The position numbers were made by a program, and so were the translations under genes. This document shows positions 10,524 to 19,588 of a DNA stretch of 64,000 bases, one piece after another (positions within the stretch are counted from its first letter, which is position 1; the number at the start of each line of letters is the position of its first letter). Origin of the DNA: Dichotomopilus funicola (lineage: Eukaryota; Ascomycota; Sordariomycetes; Sordariales; Chaetomiaceae); the NCBI RefSeq assembly GCF_033296635.1, contig NW_026944030.1:186001-250000 (forward strand). Reading direction: 5' to 3'. Below the pieces are notes generated by a model. The model was not told where the DNA came from, made no database searches, and worked only from the letters and a program-made list of their open reading frames with translations.

Positions 10524-13180
10524 ATGCCGGTTGCCGCCTCGCCATCCGTGTTGCCCCGTCCTGCCACCTTGGTGAAGATGGAGGACAGGAAGAGACCCGC
10601 GTCTGGCGCGGTCGACGACTACCCACCAAGCAAGCGACAGGCAGTCAACGGCAGCAGCAAGTCCAAGGACGACTCTGGCGACATGAAAGAGGAGGCTTGG
10701 ATTGAGGTGAGTTTTTGTCACACGACACAGTCCTTGCGTCATCATCATGCCCTTCCCCTAGCCGGGCAAATGCCGCTGCCGCGTCGATGCCGACGCCATT
10801 TGTGCAGCAACCGCCGTACCCGCAGGCATCGAACGCGATGCTTCACGCGGCACTTCCCCGCCTTTGACTGTGGCTAATGCGCCGCCTGCTGGCAACAGCA
10901 CGCCGAGCTCCTCTCAGGCCTCTTCATCTGTTCAACCCTTTCCTCCTCCTGCCTTCCATCCCTCCGCTGCTTCTTCGCTACGATGTACACAGTCCCTGCT
11001 CGCGTTGGATTTTGATGGGTGAAGAACGAGTCGACTAACATGGGTATTTTTTTTTTTTGTAGGAATACCAAAAAGGTGCCATCTACCGGCAGATGCTGGA
11101 ATACAAGCGGGAGAAAATCAACCTGGAAAGTCGCGTTCTCGAACTTGAGAGGGGTTCCACCGATCACGACGACCACATTCGGATAGTAGATGCGTGGGTA
11201 CTTCAGGTACGTTCGATCCGGTCTGTGCTTATTCGGGGCGGCCCCGCTGACTGTACTTGTGTCCCAGCTACTGCAAGAAATTGAACTCCTTGTAGAAGGC
11301 GCGACATCATCACGGAATTCCGCGGACCTAGCACCAGGCTCCGCTCTTTCTTTCAAGGACAGCAAAGAATTCCAGAAGCACCTCGGCGACAAAGGCAAGG
11401 CGCTCAAATCCAAGACCGACGCCATTCTAAAGCGGCTTTCCGGGGCGCGAGGTGAGGTGAAGCCGGAAGTAGCGCAGCTCGAATCCCAGGTGAAATCACT
11501 GCTAGCCCAGCAGAAGGAGTTGATGGTCAAGGTCGATCGGCTCGAGACACAGAACGCGTCACTCTCAGAACAATACGACAAGGCCACTCTCAAGGTCATC
11601 AAGGCGGAACGCAAGCTCGACCGGGCCAAGAGTGCGCAGGTACAGAAACTGGAACAGCAAGCGTTGGCTGGCGCCACATCCCTTCCGGCTTCCAAGGACG
11701 AGAATGGCGCCGGGTCGGACATGTCAAACGGGGACAGTGGGACACTCAAGCTGCAGTACCAGGAAGCCATGGCCATCGTGGAGAAACAGAAACAGCAACT
11801 CGACGCCGCGCTTTCCGAAAACAAGGCGCTGACCGAGGAAAACTCGACCTACAAGATCAAGAAGGAGGCCGTGACGGATGAAGAATACGCGCGCACTGAC
11901 GTGTTCAAGCTTTTCAAAGGACAGAACGAGGATTTGATTCGGCGTATTAACCACCTGGAGGCCACGAACAAGCAACTGCGGGAAGAAGCGGAAAAGCTAC
12001 GGGGTGAAAGGACCGAGTGGAAGATCAAGTTAGAAACCGAGGCGCAGGGAGTCACGGTTGAGCTTGAGGACCAACTCCAGCAAAAGGACCAGGACCTGAC
12101 ACGTATCCGATCCGCCCGCGACGAACTATTGGCCGAGGTGACGATGCGCAAGGCGAGCCAGGACCAGGAAAAGACGGCTCTAGCACAAATCAAGGAGTTG
12201 ACAGAGGTCCAAGTAGACCGCATCGCGCAGCTCGAGTCTGAGCTCGACCGGCTACGACCCAGCGAGGACGCCGCCATGACGGACCCGCGTCCAGACCTTG
12301 AGGCACTAGCGGTCGAGGAACTCCGACAGCGATACATCAAACTCGACAAGGACTTCGAGGCGATCAACAAGGAATTGCCGCTTCTGGAGAAGTCGTACAA
12401 GAAGTCGGTGGCGCTGGGGCACAAGAAGGTTATGGAATTCCACAACCTTGAAGAACGAGTGGCGACGCTTACGGCTGAGAAGGCCAAGGCGGACCAGAAG
12501 TACTTTGCAGCCCGGAAGGACATGGACATCAGGTCGGCAGAGATCAGGACGCTTCGGGCGCAGAACGGCAAGAGCTCGGAGATCATCTCGCAACTCAAGG
12601 AGGTCGAGACGCAGAACCGGGCTCTTATTGGCAGCCTCGAGAAGCAGATCGCGACGCTGAAGCACGAGATTTCGACGGCCACGGCGGAGCGGAAGAGGCT
12701 GGAACAGCTGAGCACGGAGGCGACACGCAAGGCGGACTCGTGCAAGTCGCAGATCTCGAGCCTGGCGGATCTTGTCAAGGCCAAGGACGGCGCGGTTGCC
12801 GCCATGAAGGAGCAACTCATGAAGGCGGAATCGGAGCTCGAAAGGGTCAAGGTGGACGTCAAGGAGATCAGCAAGGACTGCAGCAAGTGGAAGACCAAGT
12901 GCCAGAGCAACTCGACCGAGGAGGAGGAAGCACTGAGGGTGAGTGATAAATTTACTTTGGGTTTCCACCGTTTGTTTGATACCCCGACTAACTCTTTTGT
13001 TTTTAGAATTTGGTCATTTGCTCTGTCTGCCGCAGCAACTTCAAGAACACGATTCTCAAGGTCTGCGGGCATGTTTTCTGCAGCGGCTGCGTGGAGGATC
13101 GGATCGCCAACCGGATGCGGAAGTGCCCAAGCTGCAACAAGTCCTTCGACCGAAACGACGCCATGGCTGCTCATTTGTAA
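10524..13180 (+). CDS. bre1: E3 ubiquitin ligase BRE1 (histone H2B monoubiquitylation)
   Basis: RING-type E3 that acts with the E2 Rad6 on histone H2B in the nucleus. Four exons: 10524-10706, 11063-11206, 11268-12938, 13007-13180, giving 723 residues. After a short N-terminus (EDRKRPASG, PPSKRQAV) almost the whole protein is heptad-rich coiled coil. The last exon encodes a C3HC4 RING: CSVC, then CGHVFCSGC and CPSC, ending at MAAHL. The ATG at 10524 is chosen as the first one that avoids a pyrimidine-encoded hydrophobic leader from 10455. An in-frame ATG at 10578 (MEDRKRP) is the alternative start. Intron 1 is unusually long (356 nt) and holds protein-like open stretches, discussed in the findings. 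Confidence 0.95.
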
Positions 13181-13825
13181 ATCAACAACCGCTGTTCATT
13201 GCGAGACAGTGTGAATCCCGAAAATCGACATGGAAAAAGAGAGTGGGGCCGGACGACATAGGCCAGTGGAAGAGATTAACACAATGTGGAGACAGCTGGT
13301 TCGAAGGTCGGTTTATGCGGCTGGTACGGCTGCACCGTTCGAACAACTATTGGCCTTGCGGGCCCACAACAAAGAGGGTGAAGAGTGAAAAGAGAACGAC
13401 ACCGAGTGCGAGAATTCACGATGGGAAATGTGTGTGTATGAGCTAGGCCGTCCGCTGGATGCATCGGCCGAAATGTAATATATTGTGGTGTGCGACTACG
13501 TCAAAGGTGCTGGCACGCACGGGGTTTGTCGAATGAGGAGGACTTGGGCAGACTCCCGAGTGAGAAGACGAGAAGGGGGATTTTGCGATGAGTTTCTTCG
13601 TTTTTTTATATTTTGCTCTCAAAAGCAGGATATAGACCCGGCGTTTCGGGGGAAAGGGAGAATGGGATTTCGGGGCAGGGGTGGGGGCGCTCCGGTGAGG
13701 GACTACTGTGTACTGTACAAAGCCAGCAGTTATTGATATCCAATGTTGCGTTCTGTTCCCAGTTGAGCACTTAAAGTTACTTGGCCGTGTTTCTTTCTCA
13801 CTATCGTCTATCGCCGCTGCGTTGT
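13181..13825. other. convergent intergenic region between BRE1 and the SARAF-like gene
   Basis: 645 nt joining two 3' ends. Open frames such as 12943-13446 plus run out of the BRE1 coding region and are not credible. Nothing else is recognised. Confidence 0.55.
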
Positions 13826-15069
13826 TCAGCGCCGGCTAGTGGAGCCGTACCCCGTGCTCTCATGCTGCCCAACCGAGTCCGAACTCGACGACCGTCCGCT
13901 TCCTCCTCCACTTCGGCCGCCCCAGCCCGAGCCAGAATTCGAATTCGAGGAGGAGCCGCCGCCCCAGCCGGAGTTGGAGTTCCAGTTTGAGCCGCCCCAG
14001 CCCGAAGAACCCCGATTCGACGACCCCCAGCCCGGACGTCCCCCGGTGTTGTAACGGTCGTTGTTATTAAACCACCGCTGTTGCTGCTGGTTACGGTTGT
14101 TACGGTTGCCGGCGAGGTAGCCCGCTGCTGTACCGCCTGCGAGTCCGGACCAGAAACCGGGGCGCCAGCCTTGTTGTTGCTGCTGTTGGTCGGAGGAAGA
14201 CGAGGGTTTGTTGGTGCCGTAGTTGGTGCCGGTGCCGGGGTAGGGAGGTGGCGGGTCGTTGAAGTCTTGTCCTCCTCCTCCGTTTCCTCCGTTCCCAGGT
14301 CCCCAGCCTGGTCCCCATCCTCCACCTCCTCCTCCACCACCACCAGGCCCGCGTCGGTGGTCAGTATTCCCACCTCGTCCCCTTCCAGCACGGTTATTAT
14401 TCTCCCCCGCCCGCAAACAAGCATTATACAAAATCCACACCAACACGCCCACAAACAACACCCCGAACAAATACCCCGCCCAATCATTCTCCTCTCCCTC
14501 TTGTCCACCACCCCCCTTCCTGCCTTTCCCGTTCCGACCCGGATCCAACTCCGGCATCCTCCTCCTCCCCTCCTCCGTCAGAGCCAAAGTATACTCCACC
14601 CCACAACTCCCCCTCAACACGTACGCATCATCAGCGCTCTCATACCCTTCACAGATCACATCTGTCCTGTCCAGGCGCACTGTGGTCGGCAGACTGGGCG
14701 CTGTGCAGGCCCATTCGATGTCTTGCGAGGTGTAGCTTGAGCCTTGGTTTACGCAGCGGAGGGTAAGGATCGAGGCGTGCTTGCAGAGGGGGGGGGCGGA
14801 GAGGCATTTGAGTTGGGGGATTGGGGGGAGGCGGCGGGAGGTTGTGAGGTGGGGGGCGCGGAGGGTTAGGGTTTGGACCTGGGGATGATTAGCATGTGTC
14901 AGTATCTTGGGGAAGCGAAGGGGGGAAGGGGGAAGAAAGAAGAAGGGGGGGGTACCTCGGAAAGGAGGATGGCGTCTTTGGGACGGGCGGCGAGGGTGGG
15001 AGAGGGGAGGAGGGTGATGAGGCTGAGGAGGGTTAGGAGGGGGGTGGTTGATGTTGTGTCGAGACGCAT
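13826..15069 (-). CDS. SARAF-like ER membrane protein (store-operated calcium entry regulator family)
   Basis: Two exons, 14956-15069 and 13826-14878, joined in phase 0 across a 77-nt intron; 388 residues. The start gives a clear signal peptide (hydrophobic core about residues 9-25). A luminal Cys-containing domain matches the SARAF/TMEM66 family (CVNQGSSYTSQDIEWAC, then VICEGYES and RGSCGVEYTL). One transmembrane helix follows at about 172-193 (WAGYLFGVLFVGVLVWI). The cytosolic tail is rich in Gly, Asn, Gln and Trp (repeats such as GWGGSNWNSNSG). In animals SARAF turns down STIM-dependent calcium entry. Fungi lack canonical STIM, so the role here is inferred only as ER calcium homeostasis. 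Confidence 0.85.
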
Positions 15070-15856
15070 TTTAAGTTGGGTTGGCTTGGGTTGGCTTGGT
15101 TTGGTTCGGTCGAGTGTGTTCAGTGAGGTGGGACTCGGTAAATGGGAGTCGTTTTGGTAGGTAATTAGGTGGCGTGGGATGTCGGGAATTGTATGTAAAA
15201 GAGTAAAAGAGTAACGTCCGGCGTTGATTCGTGGTCAATCGAGATATTGTTCGGCGATGGACGTTGAAACCTTGATGGCTGGGCTGAAATGCTCTAAAGT
15301 GAGTTTCTACAGGTGTGCTGCAATGGTCGGACCCTCAAATGGAAACAAAGAAAGACCCAAAACCAAGATTCCAGAAGGACAACGTGTCGTTTTGAGTCTT
15401 TGTTTGAGTTCCTTGCCCTGCCGAGGCTGTTAACACGGGAGTGGCAAACAAGCAAAGTCAGTCAGTCATTAAGAGCTCCATACCGTGAAATAACTAACTA
15501 GGAAATGCCAAAGTCGGGACCAAGTGGGGAAAGCTTGGGCTTTTGAAGTGTTAAGAACGCCGAGATCCCGGCCCGGCGCTTGGCGCTTGGCTTCAATGGT
15601 TGGTCTTCCAGAGTTCTCTTTCGAGACCTAAAAGGAGGCCCGCTAACCGCCCAACTAACTGCAGGGCTGCCTTGTGACGGCCAGCCAGCCATGTGGGAGG
15701 AGAGTGGTCAACTTAACTGCCGCTTCACGGTGTTGACACGTTGACACGTCGGTTTTGGGGGATTGAAATAATGTTTCTCGATTCGGGAGGGGCTTTATTT
15801 TGAGTTGGCTTTGGAGAGTGGAACCCGCGAGATGACCGATTTTCCATCAACCTAGG
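15070..15856. other. intergenic between SARAF-like gene and tandem family
   Basis: Promoter of the SARAF-like gene on the left; a short GGTT/GGCTT-rich stretch lies at 15075-15110. The right end carries the 3' flank element GGGGCTTTATTTTGA (15789-15803), which also follows copies B and C of the tandem family. No coding frame is supported. Confidence 0.55.
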
Positions 15857-16198
15857 TTATGCGGATTTGGCGTTGATATATCGAAATATGACCTTCTCTG
15901 TCCCAAGCAGGATACCGCCTCCGGGAAGCGCTGGGACAGTGCAGAGCCAGTGCCCCGGTTCTTAGTACATTCCGTCTGAAAACATAACGTAGTCGTTTCG
16001 CGGAATAGACATATACATCGCAACTGTATTATCGGACATTCCCTCGTTCACGCTTACACCGTCCTTTACGTCCTCGAAATAGAGGTTGTCCGCCGTTACC
16101 GTACCCAACTATTTTCAGTAAGTAATTGTCTTAACTACCTCCAGAGCGGTCAGGACTAAGATCGCGTCCTCGGCCATTCCTTTCACGTTAAAGGGCAT
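15857..16198 (-). pseudogene. tandem family copy D, broken member
   Basis: Homologous over its full length to the other copies. Exon-1 equivalent is 16139-16198 (20 codons, starts MPFNVKGMAEDAILVL). Exon-2 equivalent is 16108 down to 15857 (DNTVAMYMSIP, PALPGGGILLGTEKVIF, RYIN). Two lesions are visible. The intron remnant between GTAG and AAAATAG is only 30 nt, probably too short to splice, and reading through it meets TGA. Exon 2 itself has an in-frame TAA at 15962-15964, where copies B and C read GSQA. After that stop the homology continues in frame for about 34 codons. It is therefore best read as a pseudogene; a truncated product is possible but less likely. Confidence 0.7.
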
Positions 16199-16436
16199 CT
16201 TCGGGATCTTTCGTGGGTCTGTTCGTAATGGATATATGTCCCTGGCGCGGTATTTTGTTATATGAGTGAAACCTGTTACGGCCTGTTCTGACGGGGCGAT
16301 AGCGGCTTATGGATGCCCAAGCAGGTGAGGGGTTGGGTTTGGGTTGGATCCGGAAGCTGGGGCTGAAATGTTCCGTGAGACAAGTTTCACCCAACGATGG
16401 TATTGTCCCAAACATGTATGTACACAAAATTATAGA

Positions 16437-17310
16437 CTACTTCCGGTTGATATGTCGAAATACAACGCCATTTGTCCCCCACAGGATACGTCTTGGAAGC
16501 GCTTGAACTAAATATACCCAATATCCTGGTTTCAGCAGCGATTCGTCCTCAAATGTAACATTGTTGGTCCATGAGCAAGACATATATATCGCGACTGTCT
16601 TCTCGGTGATTCCCTCCATAACACCGTCGTTCTCGACGTCGATGAAGTCGAGGTCGTCCGCTATTATGCCGATCTATTTTCACCCGGTAAGCACTGAACA
16701 AACACGGATCGCATGATCTTACATCTTCAGCGACCAGCTCCAAAATCTCGTCCTCACTCTTTCCCTTCACATCGAAGCATCCTACACCCGTGGGCGCGTA
16801 TTCGATCTCCGGGAACTCCATGAGCTCCTGGTACTCCTGGACAGCTGTAGATTGGCTTGAATGGTTACGCGGCGCGGGCGCGGGTGCAGGCGCAGGCGCA
16901 GGCGCGGGCGCTCCATCCCTATGGCGAGTGAGTGCTGCCTCAAACATCTCCACAAGCTCTCCGCGCTCCTGTCGGCGTTCGGCGCGGTCATACTGACGTT
17001 GCCGCTCCAACGCGGCCGCGACGATCTCGGCCACAGACATATTTGTGGCTGGCCCGTTCGGGTCCAACAGGCCAGGCAGGCGAGGAGGGGCGGCTCCGGT
17101 GTTGCCGAAGCCTCCAGCGGTAGGAGGTGCTGGCGCAAACAGCCCCGGAAGCTCTGTACGCTCTTGTTGTTGGCCTTCGACGCCGCGGCTGGGCTGGCGT
17201 TGCCGCTCGAATGCGATTGCGATGAGCTCGGCCGCGGTCATGTACATGCCTGGTGCGCTCGGGTTCAATGAGCTGGACCAGTGAAAGGCGCCTCCTCCTG
17301 CGGAAGCCAT
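16437..17310 (-). CDS. tandem family copy A, extended member, unknown function
   Basis: Two exons, 16723-17310 and 16437-16673, joined in phase 0 over a 49-nt intron ending AAAATAG; 274 residues. The family core is C-terminal. A leader motif (VGCFDVKGKSEDEILELVAED, about 175-196, crossing into the splice site) is followed by exon 2 with MEGITEKTVAIYMS, YWVYLVQALP and HINRK at the end. Unlike the other copies it has about 170 extra N-terminal residues. These contain two versions of a helical motif (TAAELIAIAFERQRQ near residue 25 and SVAEIVAAALERQRQ near 93), GLFAP/GLLDP segments, and an Ala-Pro dipeptide run near residues 134-146. There is no signal peptide or membrane segment. I do not recognise the family. 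The gene looks intact. Confidence 0.6.
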
Positions 17311-17781
17311 GGTAGATCTGGGCTGTGCGAATAGGCTGTATAGGCGTTGACTGACACTCGCTCGTCTTCGTCGTCGGCATCCCCGTTTGTAGCCGGCGGT
17401 GGCTCAAGCTTGTTCCGGCTGTTGCTAGATTCGGGGTGCGGAATAACTTCGGTTGGCCTCAGAAGATGCCGCAGCCTTGTGCTTGCCGTGGGCTACCTCT
17501 GATAGGGCCGTAACTTCCTCAGGTGTATGTAGGTTGTTGCGGGGTAGGTACCTCTCCCCCGTGGACTGTGACTCCTGTTCATATGTAGAACAACCCAATA
17601 ACTACTAACACCGCTCGAGGACGGTCTTATCTATCCTAGACGCCAAACACGTGCATGTACATGAGTGTATAGAGGGGGGCTTACGACGGGATATGTAGAC
17701 TCTGGAGGTGCTTTATTTTGACCGAGTTTCTAGTTTCAGTCCGGATTTGGAAACATGGAGCTCGTGTTACATCCTGCCAGA
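17311..17781. other. spacer between copies A and B
   Basis: 471 nt including the promoter side of copy A and the 3' flank of copy B. The element GGTGCTTTATTTTGACCGAG at 17707-17726 repeats the 3' flank of copy C at 18483-18502. No open frame of note. Confidence 0.6.
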
Positions 17782-18148
17782 CTACTGTTGGTTGATATAT
17801 CGCAGAACAACGTTGCCTGCCGCGGCGCTGATACCCCCCCCTGGAAGCGCTTGAGTTATATAGACCCATTCTCCCTGTTGCGCCTGCGATCCGTCTGCAA
17901 AAAAAACACCGCCGGTCGACGGAATAGACATGTAGATTGCAACTGCCTTCTCGGGGATTCCTTGTGTTACACTTCCGGCGTCGACATCCTCGAGCTCAAA
18001 GGTGTACGGTGGCGTGTGGAACTGGTTGTTCTCGGTGAGTAATGGATATATGGAAGCACACCGATCGCGTTGTCTTTCTCACCTGGTGAGCGACAACCAT
18101 TAGAATCTGGTCGTCATTCGCTCCTGGTACTTCGAAGCACCCGGACAT
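17782..18148 (-). CDS. tandem family copy B, short intact member, unknown function
   Basis: Two exons, 18083-18148 (22 codons) and 17782-18021 (80 codons with stop), joined in phase 0 over a 61-nt intron; 101 residues. Exon 1 reads MSGCFEVPGANDDQILMVVA. Exon 2 carries the family core: an acidic segment (FELEDVDAG), IPEKAVAIYMSIP, VFFADGSQA, GEWVYITQALPGGG and a final RYINQQ. The alternation of hydrophobic strands and Gly/Pro turns suggests a small beta-rich domain; this is inference. There is no signal peptide. Its exon layout and its flanks match copies C and D, so it probably represents the ancestral short form. Confidence 0.55.
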
Positions 18149-18154
18149 CTTTAG

Positions 18155-18176
18155 GACCTTTCACGGATCTGTTGGT
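18155..18176 (-). promoter_or_regulatory. conserved 5' leader element of the tandem family
   Basis: A 22-nt block reading GACCTTTCACGGATCTGTTG plus GT on the plus strand sits 7 nt before the copy B start codon. Close variants precede copy C (18960-18981) and copy D (16205-16226). Conservation of this block next to three start codons may be simple duplication, or it may be a retained leader or core-promoter signal. Confidence 0.45.
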
Positions 18177-18360
18177 ATGTGTATCCCTGGTGTCCCTGGT
18201 GCGATATTTTTGTTGCGTGAGGGAAATCTGTCCCAGATTGTTCGAGCGAGGAGAGGCAAGGAGAGAGCGGCCCAAGACGAGGAGAGAGCGACCCAGAGCC
18301 GGATGCGGGGTTGGGTACTATATGACGCTCCTCTGTAGATCACACCCCTTTTTAACTTAA

Positions 18361-18502
18361 TCGCATATCAACAACAGAGAGGAACACCAGCGAAACAAGA
18401 TCTAGGACCAAGTAATGGATCAAATTAAAACAGTTGGGCAAACCAGGGAGATGGTAACTGGTCGTCCTCGTACACAAGTCGAGGGGCTTTATTTTGACCG
18501 AG
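18361..18502. repeat. flank repeat, left copy (pairs with 19217-19335)
   Basis: This stretch upstream of copy B aligns to 19217-19335 upstream of copy C. Shared blocks include GAACACCAGC-like sequence, TAGGACCAA/CAGGACCAA, GATCAAATTAAAACAGTTG (18418-18436), GGGAGATGGT and CGTCCTCGTACACA. At its right end the block runs into GGGGCTTTATTTTGACCGAG (18483-18502), the 3' flank of copy C. Together these mark the limits of a duplicated unit of roughly 0.8 kb. Confidence 0.75.
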
Positions 18503-18583
18503 GTTCTGGCTTTGATCCCAGGTTTGTTTTGGGGGGCACGAGGCAAGCCTAAATGATGGTTGATTCCATATCAAGTCAGACTA

Positions 18584-18953
18584 CTACTTTGCGAGGATAG
18601 GTGCAAATATAACGGTCTCTCCTGCGTCCACGACAGCGTCTCCGGGAAGCTCTTGGATTAAACAGACCCAATCCCCTGGTTCTGCCTGCGAGCCGTCTGC
18701 GAATGCAACCTCCTCGCCCGGCGGAATAGACATATAAATCCCAACTGTGTTGTCGGAGAGTCCCTCCATAATACCCATACAATCGAACCCTTCTCCTGCC
18801 TCTAGGCGCTCGAGGGCGAGGCCGCCGGTCATATACCGATCTATTTTCGGTCAGTCATGAACAAGGCACCGGATTGTATTATCTTACCTCTTGAGCGACA
18901 ACCGTTAGAATCTGGTCGTCATTCGCTCCCCGCGCGTCGAAGGGCCCAGCCAT
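18584..18953 (-). pseudogene. tandem family copy C, apparent frameshift
   Basis: Exon-1 equivalent is 18888-18953 (22 codons, MAGPFDARGANDDQILTVV), with a donor GTAAGAT and a 47-nt intron ending AAAATAG at 18841. Splicing as in copy A gives ATC GGT ATA TGA, an immediate stop. Alignment to copy A suggests one base is missing in the ATAATAG/ATATGA region. After the lesion the frame is open and well conserved from ATG 18832 to 18584 (GLSDNTVGIYMSIP, AFADGSQAEPGDWV, IQELPGD). Either this is a recent pseudogene or translation begins at 18832, giving an 82-residue product with no exon-1 part. Confidence 0.6.
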
Positions 18954-19588
18954 GTTCAGGATCTTTGGCGGATCTGTTGGTGTTGGGTGGTATGCGTGCC
19001 CTGGGCGCGAGATTGCCGAGGTCGGGTATGCTGTGTGCACAAGAGGAATAAATCTGCCGTGGACAATTCTGGGGGGAGGGGAGAACTAAGTAGGGATCCC
19101 AGGGAGCGGCCCATTGATGCGCAGCGGGGTTGGGCATCGAATGCTCCGCGGGCTGTAAGTCTATGTAAGTGAAAGGTGCCAAATCACATCTAGCTCGCCT
19201 TCAACTTGCGGAAACTTGAGACAACAAGAGAAACACCAGCTAGACAAAGATCCAGGACCAAAGTATTTGATCAAATTAAAACAGTTGTATAAACCGGGGA
19301 GATGGTGACTATCGTCCTCGTACACAGTCATCCCACAATACCCTATCCGAGTCTTTCAGACTTCCGCCGTCTACCGTCGCTATACCCTCTCTATCATCCC
19401 ACAACACATCCTACATCTGGTGGTCGAGTGGTGGCTATGCGTAGTTATATGCTCCCCCAACGCCAGTTTTATCCCTGACATGACAAGACAAGATAATTAA
19501 AGAAAAAAAGAAAAACAAGAAACCGCCCAGCCCCCATATGATATCATGACTCTCTTCCAACCTCTAATCACTGAGTAAGTGAGCACAA
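18954..19588. other. spacer upstream of copy C and 3' region of the ABC transporter
   Basis: Contains the copy C leader element (18960-18981) and a G-rich stretch with GCGGGGTTGGG (19121-19131), also found upstream of copy B near 18304. The flank repeat follows at 19217-19335, then the 3' untranslated region of the ABC transporter. An A-rich stretch (19499-19522) lies about 70-90 nt past the transporter stop. Confidence 0.55.
19217..19335. repeat. flank repeat, right copy (pairs with 18361-18502)
   Basis: Diverged direct repeat of the block upstream of copy B, with GATCAAATTAAAACAGTTG exact at 19269-19287. It marks the right edge of the duplicated unit and stops before the ABC transporter coding region. 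Confidence 0.75.

Noticed and set aside
11849..13174. 441-codon minus-strand frame opposite BRE1
   Set aside because: Ser/Leu-rich shadow of the coiled-coil coding strand; the plus strand carries the recognisable RING protein.
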